From Gordionus sp. m RMFG-2023 (Eukaryota; Nematomorpha; Gordioida; Chordodea; Parachordodidae): 64,000 bases of DNA. The notes beneath the pieces were generated by a model. That model did not search any database, had not been told where the DNA came from, and saw only the letters and a list, made by a program, of their open reading frames with translations. This document shows, one piece after another, positions 55,280 through 64,000 of the stretch. The number at the start of each line of letters is the position of its first letter. The first letter of the stretch is position 1. The position numbers and the translations under genes are program-made. Location of the stretch: positions 32,314,730-32,378,729 of the forward strand of contig NC_088778.1 of the NCBI RefSeq assembly GCF_954871325.1, in the 5' to 3' direction.

Positions 55280-56860
55280 GTTATATTTGCTTGTTTTTAT
55301 TTCATTTTTTTATATTTAAATAATTACTCTGTAGATTTAACATTTGAATAGGATTTATGTAGTTAAATAATAATTTTATGTTTGAATATTGTGTTAATGG
55401 AGTTTTCGACTATTATAATTTAATATTTACTTATGTTTGAATATATTATTATATCATAAACTTTGATTTACTTTTAATTTTTGAATATTAAAAAATATAT
55501 ATAAAACGCAAACGTAAAAAATTTATTAGTTTTGGTTTAACTTTCGGAAATCCCTTTTAATAAAGTCGTAAGAATTGTTGTTGAATTAATTAATTGTAAT
55601 TGTTTTTTTATAATTTATGCAAAATATTAAAAGTTTCAATTTTATTTTTAGATTTAACAATCACTGAAATTTGATTTGGAACTTTTATCTGTTTCCTTTA
55701 AACCATTCAATAAATATTACGATAACAAGATAGTAACAATTTACATTATGAGAATACAACGCTTTTTAATGAATAAAAACGATAAAATTTTATAATGTAT
55801 TCGAAAATTGTTTCTCTACTGGGAAATTCATTAATTTTATTATCCCTTATAACTATATAAATTTAATTTACAAATTATTAAAATTTTTATTATCAAATTG
55901 CCTTATGATACGGAATGTAATCAACTATAAGTTTCACATTATCTAAAACACCTATGACATTTTATCACTGGATATATGAGAGAAATATTTTTTGAATTGC
56001 CTAAAAATAGGAGAACTTATTGAAAAAAAGAAAAAGAGGCCAATGCTGCTGTTTATGTTGAATTGTTGTTATATGTTTTTTTTACTATTTTATTTTATAC
56101 CATTTCGATAAAAATAAATGATCAGATAATGTTAGACAAGCTCTACGCCCTGGGGCCCAGTTCGTAGACATGGTTAGCATAATTGATAATTTATATACCT
56201 TTATATTCAATTGTTAATAATATCTTTCATAATTTTAATTAAAAATAAATATTTAGATACCCACGTGATTTAGATCGAAGCTATATCCGACAGGGTTTGG
56301 GGTTTATTTCATAAAAGATAACTACCATTTCAAAGAGATGCAAAGCTTTGGATAATTAAGCAATTATGGGGAATTGATTATATAAAAAAAATTATATTAA
56401 CGTCAAAATTTTTATTTATTATAAAAATTTTTATTTTATTTAAAATAAAATAGAATAGAATTTTAATTTTAATTTTAATTAGTTCAACAGTAAAATTCAT
56501 TTTGTCCTATGGTTTTTTTTATTTCTCGTCGCAATCTTAACAATTAAAAAGAATAATGTTAAATTTATTTCTAAAAATATATATCAGTAAATTCTATTTT
56601 ATATTAAACATTCATTTAACAGTCGTAACATGTTAGAAATAAGTATAAGGAAAAAATTTCTTAATTTAAATATAATATTATTAAATAGGTGTTTGTTTAT
56701 AAAAATTAAGGAATAAATTGATATTCACTATATACTTCATATTCTGTATATAAAGTTTTTTTATTTATGTGACATAGCGGCTTAAAAAAAACAGTGGTCC
56801 ATATCTATTTTATTATAATTGATATTGTAGTTCATTACAATTTATTATGTGTAATACTCT
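55280..56860. other. Possible 3' LTR start, then AT-rich spacer
   Basis: TGTTATATTTGC follows the purine tract at 55280 and may begin a 3' LTR, but no second LTR copy exists in the window to set its length. Otherwise AT-rich with nothing recognised. Confidence 0.35.
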
Positions 56861-56864
56861 GCAT

Positions 56865-57135
56865 GTACAGTTAGCTCGAATTCCCAACTAAGTATACAAA
56901 AATACAATTTTGAATACTCCATTGCGAATTGGTATACCATGCATTCGCAGTTAAGTCGAATTTGCGGCAAAGTATATACAAAGAAACAACATATATTGCA
57001 AACTTCTCCGCCAATGGACGCTATCTGTAAATGCTAGATAACACCTCATTTACAGTTAACGTAAATTCGTGGCGGAGAATACAAAAAAATATGCGTATTT
57101 TTTATAATATTCGCCATGAATTCGCGCTAATTATG
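56865..57135. repeat. Degenerate repeats of 80-100 bp
   Basis: ACAGTTAGCTCGAATTC, GCAGTTAAGTCGAATTTGCG and ACAGTTAACGTAAATTCGTG start three related blocks at about 56870, 56950 and 57053, each followed by a GTATA[CT]A or GAATACA word. Two CATTTAC/GTAAATG-type inversions lie between. Probably a palindromic element family. Confidence 0.5.
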
Positions 57136-58430
57136 AATGAGAGGTTAGGGCGAATTATTATTCATTATAGTCTATTCAATAACTAAATTTTCATATTTGG
57201 TTATCTAATTCAAAAGGATTATTTAAGATTCAGGATGATTTGCGAGATGGTAATAATAAGCTATTCCTCTTCCCTCCCTAAATAGCCAGCGGGAATGGGT
57301 AGCACGTGCAACTTAATCTCTAGATAATATTTGTAAAAAAAAAACATTATCAAGATTTTAAAATTAATATGTGCCTTGACAAATATTTCTTATCCATGAA
57401 TTGTTGATTTTGGGGTATATATCTTTTGTTTTGGTACGTTCTGTTGCCAAGCGGGGATGTTAGCTTGATTTATGCGTTAGAATAGTAGTGTCGGGATTTA
57501 TCTCAATATGAAGAATTTAATTTAAATATTTTAAAACGATTCTTTATTTACAAAAGATAACCGATGAACATTTATAATAATGATCTCTTTATATATACAA
57601 CGTAAATCAATTGTTTCAAATCACGTTATCCAAATCACCACATATAATATATTATTACAATATAATATATCTTTACTAAAAAACTATCGCCTTAAACCTT
57701 CTACGATGAAAAAGTATGTTAATGTAAAAAAAAATACATGTTACAAACATGTAACATACACCATCTCCAAAAAAATATATATTATATAAAAAAAAAAATT
57801 AGTATCGTGGAAAAAATGTAATGGGAATTAATCTTGAAAAAAATTATATATATATAAACTGGGGAAAGTAAAGAAAACTCGCTTGGCAAACGAGAGATAT
57901 CTTAAGTAAGGATAATACTATAAAAAGTACAAACATAATGCTTTATCAATCTTGAGTAAGTAAAAATAAGGTAGGGAACTGTTAAAAAAATTATAGAGAA
58001 ACCTTAGCATTTATGGCCAAGGAAAATATTTTTCCATTTTAATGCAATTATTAACAATATATTTTAATTTAATACTACAAACCGAAATAATATATCATGT
58101 TAAAAATATCTTGTTTATTTTAATTTTGTATATAATCATGATTACAAAAAGTAGTGGTATACAATAATTTTTATAAAATAGAGGAATATGTAAATTTGGG
58201 AAAATTATATCATTAAATTGATTAAGTATATATTGGGGAAAAATGTATATTGCATTGTATATAATATATAGAAAATAGTATATCATTATGTTAACACAAT
58301 AGGGAACTAGGAAGACACTATATAAATATTTAAAATAAATAAAAATATACAATACTTAATACATATTTGAACAAACAAAAAAAAATGTATTGTTGATATG
58401 TAAAATACAAAAAAAAATCTAACTGAAAAT
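57136..58430. other. AT-rich, nothing recognised
   Basis: Frames at 57580-57789 and 58095-58352 have AT-biased, low-complexity content and no splice or domain support. A small palindrome (ACATGTTACAAACATGTAAC) lies near 57738. Confidence 0.45.
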
Positions 58431-58434
58431 ATAG

Positions 58435-59815
58435 TGAACAAATGAAAATCCAATTAAAAACCTCTAATTTGATCTATGTGGACAATAACTATTTTATTAT
58501 CTATCTGAATCTCCCATATGACATTACTAATTCTCCCACTGACAATCCCTACACGTTACTCTTGATTGTTGCCCACTTTTACAAACACAGAATTGCCTAA
58601 AGTTAACTCTCTAAAATTTATTCTTTTCAATTTAGGTCTACAATCACAGTCATTGTCTTTTAAAAAACTCCACTTCCATCTCAAATCCCTTCCGAATAAT
58701 ATAAAAGCAGTGGATAATTTAGTTAGCGAATGTGTATTATTATGATAATTTAATAAAACATCTTCTAATAACTTATCATCCCAGCCACCTAATTTATAAA
58801 TCATATTTTTTGCTGAGCCTACCGCTTTTTTAGCCATACCCTTTGAAGAAAGATGGTATGAAGGAGTACAAATATGTGTTATACCTTTTTTTATAAAAAA
58901 ATTTTTAAAATCAAAAGACCTAAAAGCAGTCCCATTGTCGGAAACCAACTCTACTGGATCACCAAATCTGGAATATATATTATTTAAAACCATAATAGCG
59001 GTAAACGAATTAATGTTCTTAACCTTAATAATCTCCAGCCAGCGAGAGTACCCATCAATATTACTAATCCGTAAAAATCTTTAATCGAACCAAAAAAATC
59101 AACATATACTCGATACCGTAGCTTGTTCGGTTGTACCCAATAATTTTGTTTAACTTTCGGTAATTTAGGCGGATTAACCATACACATATTGCACCTAAAA
59201 ACCATTTCTTTAATATCTTTATTCACACCAGGCTACCAAAAATATCTTTCCATTGTATCTAACATCCTAAACAACTCAATATGACCCTCATGTAGCACTT
59301 TAAGAAAATCTTTTCTTAGACTTTGAGGAACAACAATCTGTTCTCTTTTAAAAATACAATCATTCTTAATACTCAACAACTTTCCCAAAGCCTTATGTAC
59401 TTTAATCTGCGAATAGTCTCCTCCTTCTTCATTCAAAGCAAATTTCTTAATTGATTAATTCTGAATCTATCAAAGTTTCTCTTCTTATCAACTCTAAATT
59501 ATTAATTATTATTACATTATTCTCATAATTAACAACATTAAAAAAACAAATTACATCTTAATTAACCTTGATAAACCATCAGGAATGATTTAATCTTTTC
59601 CCCTCCTATAATTAATATCAAAATCAAATCCGGCTAAACAAAAAGCCAATTTCTGTAAACTTGGAGACATATTGTAAAGTTTAATCGGATCTGTTCCAAA
59701 CAAATTAACCAGAGGTTTATGATTCGTAATTTTAATTTCCTCCCCACTACATATTCACCTCCATTTCTTAACAGCCAAAACAAATAATTCTTCTTTCTCA
59801 TTGGTCTATTTTTAA
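58435..59815 (-). mobile_element. Ty3/Gypsy LTR retrotransposon fossil, RNase H to integrase
   Basis: Minus strand, from high to low coordinates: RNase H remains (about 59800-59570, with the TDHKPL-type motif), the zinc-binding and linker part of integrase (about 59436-58990) and the catalytic core to C-terminus (about 58990-58500). No LTRs, gag or reverse transcriptase seen. Broken and fragmentary, with roughly half a dozen breaks. Not the same subfamily as the copy at 46.5-55.3 kb, judging by the integrase. Its upstream side ends at MITE M7. Confidence 0.82.
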
Positions 59816-60250
59816 AAATGACCAGATTAATATATTAGCCAAAATTATGTAAACCTGGAAATGTTGCTTATGGCAGAAAGGTTTGGATCATCTCTATTTG
59901 CCAAATCTTCAGGCTGATATAATATTATTTTGGCATAAATCCTGATCGGGTTTTTAAAAATCGAACTAAATCGGGCTCTTTAACAACATTAGGCTTATTA
60001 TTGATATTTAAAATGTTTGATATGATGTTAATACCGTCCCACGATTAACTATTATTTATTGTTATGAATTGTTAGATGGATGCTGATACTGATGGTTACT
60101 ATTAGAGTTTTTTGATATCATTGTTCAAGATTCCTCTAATTCCTCAGATTTCGCTATACGTTTGTACACTTCAAATGACATCTATATCTCTCCTATAGGA
60201 GATATGGAAAGTGGTTTACTTTTTAAGATTGTAAATTTTAGGCCTGAGAT
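59815..60250. repeat. MITE copy M7 plus dispersed repeat (pair of 42815-43262)
   Basis: 59815-59993 carries TTAGCCAAAATTATGTAAAC, CTTCAGGCTGATATAATATT and the right end CTCTTTAACAACATTAGG. The downstream 250 bp match 42986-43262. Confidence 0.75.
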
Positions 60251-60551
60251 AAATTGGGTCGATTTAATGTTTTATTTTAATATTTTTTCTATAAAATAAG
60301 ATTTTTTTTAATATAATATAATTTTTGGGTGGTAAAAATGTATATTAATCTTTATTTTTGAAAAATAGTAAAGGTTTAAAAAGTTACTTTTGCAGGTACG
60401 AACATATAATGCATTATAAAAATTCTTCAAGCCCCCCGATAGAAATAAAAATTATAGCGCATATGCATTATATAATTATATAGGTTTGTAAAAAAATTAT
60501 CCCTTTAAAGTTTAATACTATAGAAAATAAAGCTATATCTCGCTATAACCC

Positions 60552-61855
60552 AGGGGTTATTATATCACCGGTCTCCCCTAAATTATGCTCATGTTTAACC
60601 TGATGCATCTTTTGTCTCATCAGCCTTAAGACAAAAAAAATGGCATCTCATCTTTGTTATATTCTTCTGAGATATATTTCCGCATTATATCTGCCATAGA
60701 TTAGCATTAGACTCCAATTTGAATTTGGGTTATGTATATTCTGCATTTTGGATTTTCATTTCATAATTTTATCTAATTCAAGATCATTTTGAATGGTGTA
60801 TGAAAACATTGCTGTAAATAGTTCAGAAGAAAAAAATTTAGTTTTCATTTTTTTGCAGCATCCGTAATTTTGTTTGTACCAGCCCAAGAGCTTCTGTTCT
60901 TAAAAATTGATTTCAGATAATCGCAAAACTTTGGCTTACACTGCCTTCATGTAAGTTAATATCTACATTATAGTATTTTAAACAACTCCTTTTTCAAATA
61001 TTTCTCGATATGGATCTTTTTATATCAACCTCAATTTAAAATATTTCCAATTTAAAATTATCTAGTTCCTTAACCTTTATTCCTAAATTTTTGGTCAACC
61101 TTTTTCTTAGATATCTTTCAGGGTAGGTTTCCATGTCTACCTATCCTTCTTTAGATTTTTATACAATTATATTATTCAATGATTTATCCTGTCTAATATT
61201 CCGAAGTTTCACAGTCTATTCCTCCGCCTTTAATCCTTCTTCGGGACAATTAGTTTTTACGATATATTTTATTAAATTTGACTTACCAAATCAATCTCAT
61301 TTATTAAATCTATTTTTTTTCCCTCCGATTCTTTTTTCTTAATATATAATTGGGTTCCCTATTACCTCTAATATTTTTGTAAAACTTCGAATTGACTCTT
61401 TCCAACGATGTTCTACTTATAATATCCTTGCTTTCTTTAACATTTCCCAGAATGTTTCCTTTTTTTAAATCTCATATGCTGTTATTAATTTCGACATTGA
61501 GATTTTTTTTCCATTAAATTTATTTCCTATTTTTTTACCTTTCAGCTCACCATTTTCTATTTTTCGGGAGTATTCACTCTTTAATTCCAATTTAACACAC
61601 TTTTTTGTTATGCTGTTATTAATTTAAAATTGAAATTCTTATTCCTAAAAAATTATCTCTTTGCCATTCCAATATTCTATCTATATGCTATTATTGTCTT
61701 TAATCTAGGTAATATAATCTTTACAATTCACCTTTCCATAGGATTTCATAGAATTTTCTTCTTTAACATTAAATTTTTTATATTAATTATTCCCAAACAT
61801 ATGTCATGGAACCTAATATTTTAAAATCTTTATCAAATATCCATAAATTGTAAAA
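60552..61855 (-). mobile_element. Decayed transposase-like region, possibly hAT/ZMYM type
   Basis: The left edge CAGGGGTTATTATATCACC has a hAT-style start. On the minus strand, fragments ADIMRKYISEEYNKDEMPFF and, in another frame, LKADETKDASG recall the DETxDxS motif of ZMYM/TTF-type hAT-like transposases. Further up, ERYLRKRLTKNLGIKVKEL is in an open stretch near 61110-61050. The + strand is strongly pyrimidine-rich here, as expected of a reversed coding fossil. Many stops and frame changes. No right end found. Confidence 0.4.
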
Positions 61856-61859
61856 GTTC

Positions 61860-62500
61860 TTATTTACCATTTATTAGCTATATTTGCATAAAAGTTCATT
61901 TTAAACTCTTAAAACCTAAAATATTATTATCCTTCAAGGCAATGTCAAAAGTTAAAGGATAATATTTTATATTATAAGGGTTGAGGCATAAATTAATCTT
62001 TATAAAATTTTGGTGAAAAGATGTATTAATATTAAAGAATTTTATTAAGTTTTTTGAACCTATAATAATTTTGAAAAATATCGCAAAGTATTCACTAGAT
62101 AATATATTTTTATAACATTTCGATTGTCTTGATTAAATTAATTATTTGATAGCCTATATATAGATATAATTTGAGAACTTAAATATATTTATTTCAATTA
62201 ATTTTAAAAAAAAACTTTATTCAGTTCTATTTAAATTAGTACAATATCGCCTATAAATATTTTAAAAAATGTTAGTCCCCCTCGACAAATATTGCAGATA
62301 GAAATCCTGAAATCCCTATTTCCCAACCTCATAGGATTTTCCATCCTATGTTTATCATTCTTTTCAATAATAATAATATTCTTATTTGCAGTAATTATTA
62401 AAAAATTTTATAAACGAATGTTTTATAATTGGAACCTATGAGAACTCCTAGTTTGACTTTTTAACGCTGTTTTTAAAACGCTTATATTATTTAATGTTGT
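61860..62500. repeat. Second copy of the 600-bp dispersed repeat
   Basis: Direct-orientation partner of 30385-31030. It carries a 110-bp insert near 62260-62390 (CCCCCTCGACAAATATTGC) absent from the first copy. Confidence 0.78.
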
Positions 62501-63120
62501 AAATGATAATTTTTTACCCTCCTAACATTGTTTAAGGTGATTTTAAAGAAGTAATTCTGGGAGAACTATTAAATTGCCATTCTACGTCTCATGGAAATAA
62601 AAAAAAATCTTCTTATCTCTCCCCACATAATTTAAAATTTTTAAATATCAATACCACGTTAATAAGCGCGTTGATAGTTAAACGATAGCACAGCTATATG
62701 GTGTATAGGATTTTTGTTTACATTAAATTTAAAGAATAGCATCAAAATAGAGAATAAAATAAATATGGGATTTCAAATTTTTTCACTGTAAGCTTTTTAA
62801 ATATTTGAGTCACGATTAGACCACGGACCTGGCCTTAATCAAAAAAAATTTACCGTCAGGCGGCGGGAACTCTTAGACCATAAAATATTGATCTTAATGG
62901 ACTTAAGGTCTTATATTATTAATTTCTTCCCATGATTAATATATATGTCTTGAATCATCAATTTAAAATCTTTCACTGAGAGCCATTAATAAATTTTTAA
63001 AATCTAATACAACCAATAATGTAATTTAGCTTGTATAGAGTACCCAAACACTGTAATTTTAGGCACTACTGCTGTGGACCTTTGAATATGAAAATACTCA
63101 AAATATAATGAGGAAATCAG
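62501..63120. other. AT-rich, nothing recognised
   Basis: A short GC-richer patch at 62860-62880 (TCAGGCGGCGGGAAC) is unassigned. No exon or repeat family supported. Confidence 0.4.
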
Positions 63121-63141
63121 ATATGTTCTTTACATATGCTG
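63121..63141 (+). CDS. Candidate microexon, 21 nt, MFFTYA
   Basis: Acceptor GAAATCAG, donor GTGCTT. Reads M-F-F-T-Y-A in the family phase. Resembles the blocks at 41483 and 43759 (GTTCTTTACAT-CT). Confidence 0.35.
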
Positions 63142-63733
63142 GTGCTTTTCATTTCATGAATGTATGAATATTGGCCAGTCAATACATGGCTAGATCACCT
63201 ATCAATTATCATTAAATTTATTTATGTTAAAAAAAACTTGCTCTGGGTTTTTTTTGAATAATGCTAAATAAGGATAATATTATCTAATTTAAATAACTAA
63301 TCTTTCATTAAACAAAAAAATGTAAACATAATTTTTATAGAAGAGGTAATAAAAATATTTTTTTGTTGGATTGCTTATACAATGAATGAACTTAAGATAC
63401 ATATCACATTTTGACTTGAAAGAAATTGGTCCAATTGATCTAAAGTTAAAGGGTGTGGCTATAAAACTTGGCTATTTATGCCACTTCTCCCCTGCCAATA
63501 TTTTTTAGTGGATTTTTTATTAATTTTATTATTTTCTCTTTCCTATCATCATATTTTAAAAATTTTGGTGAAATTTACAGTATGAAAATCAACTTGAAAA
63601 CAATCTACACCAAGATAGATGAATAACAACATCTATAGAAAATAAGTAAAGGAATTTTGCATATTAAACTTGAATTTGTTAGAATGATAAAAAGTTAAAT
63701 GCTATTTATATAAAGATAAATATTATTTTTTAG

Positions 63734-63799
63734 ATTGGAAAATGTACAACAGTGTGGAATGCATAAGGAAGGCCCAAATCTACAGAAAAGTGAAGGGAG
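63734..63799 (+). CDS. Exon, 66 nt, WKMYNSVECIRKAQIYRKV...
   Basis: Acceptor TTTTTTAG, donor GTAACT. 66 nt, starting at codon position 2 and ending at position 1, open throughout, with a balanced composition (Trp, Cys, basic residues) unlike random AT-rich DNA. It is larger than the microexons but uses the same phase. The gene continues beyond the window or in unseen neighbouring exons. Family unknown. Confidence 0.6.
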
Positions 63800-64000
63800 G
63801 TAACTCATAATCAGTCTTACATTCTATGGAGGGTGGAATAAACTATACAGTATTATTTCATTTCTTAAATATAAATCAGATTTAAAATTGTTATTTGAAA
63901 AATATTTATGGTCCAACTTTAAAATTAATACATATTACTTATACTGAAAAGTACTGTAAAGTTATAAGCCAGTTATCAATCGTACTAAACAAATTACAGC

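Larger units (their letters stand above)
46550..55290 (+). mobile_element. Ty3/Gypsy LTR retrotransposon, broken fossil, host to two DNA transposons
   Basis: Parts in order: gag nucleocapsid with three CCHC knuckles (about 46610-46800), aspartic protease (about 46940-47140), hAT insertion (47154-49369), MITE and piggyBac insertions (49630-52188), reverse transcriptase (about 52580-53180), RNase H (about 53280-53700, with the family motif YTDHKPLVYLF), integrase (about 53960-54450), a 48-bp tandem repeat, then a purine tract AAAGGGGG at 55270 that would prime plus-strand synthesis just before a 3' LTR. No 5' LTR or gag N-terminus is seen; the left end abuts V2. Clearly broken, with well over ten breaks apart from the insertions. 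Old, since both insertions came later. Confidence 0.88.

Overview
This is an AT-rich (about three quarters A+T), gene-poor, transposon-rich animal nuclear sequence. Nothing in it looks bacterial: there is no operon, ribosome-binding site or CRISPR array. The coding signal consists of spliced exons with canonical AG|GT edges, a decayed retrocopy-like gene of the RRM-MYND type (as in the insect piRNA factor Vreteno), and hAT, piggyBac, RTE-type LINE and Ty3/Gypsy elements. I infer an arthropod. A sap-feeding hemipteran is possible, because the microexon genes recall the 'bicycle' effector genes of gall-forming aphids, but I cannot prove that without a search.

The most interesting content is at 2.1-17.8 kb on the + strand: a tandem array of at least four related units (U0 to U3) built from microexons of 18-39 nt. 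Nearly every exon length is a multiple of three. Every accepted exon starts at codon position 2 and ends at codon position 1, and most have AG and GT at their edges. The same ordered peptides recur in each unit while the introns have mostly diverged beyond recognition: VxxKxL, NGTLIISI-like, a 24-nt exon, FGxIxIxSxI-like, a Cys-Arg exon, a CEK exon, a TT exon, YLxNxDHxI, xNLLxxI, NLTL and QDxxxx. The units are either tandem genes or cassettes of one long gene. The pattern should encode small proteins with few, regularly placed cysteines.

Two further loci share the splice phase. A second paralogous pair (V1 at 36.9-41.5 kb, V2 at 43.7-46.5 kb, + strand) begins with signal-peptide exons. A minus-strand gene ends at 31.38-31.57 kb in a cysteine-rich terminal exon. 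One more 66-nt exon lies at 63.73 kb.

The rest is mobile-element sediment. 0-2.1 kb holds a 119-bp satellite with a trimeric higher-order pattern, a 337-bp MITE with an 8-bp target duplication, and a 32-bp minisatellite. 20.3-21.8 kb is an RTE-type LINE. 22.9-26.7 kb is a 3.7-kb stretch bounded by inverted 300-bp arms and containing a hAT remnant. 27.4 kb has an unrecognised exon. 28.0-30.0 kb holds two hAT-related elements. 33.7-36.3 kb is the Vreteno-like pseudogene on the minus strand. 38.3-40.7 kb is a fold-back element with nested hAT remains; it interrupts V1, and V2 preserves the empty site. 43.3-43.6 kb is a second LINE fragment. 46.5-55.3 kb is a broken Ty3/Gypsy fossil interrupted by a fairly young hAT (clean 8-bp duplication) and a piggyBac (TTAA). 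58.4-59.8 kb is another Gypsy fossil on the minus strand. A palindromic MITE family is scattered through the window in at least seven copies.
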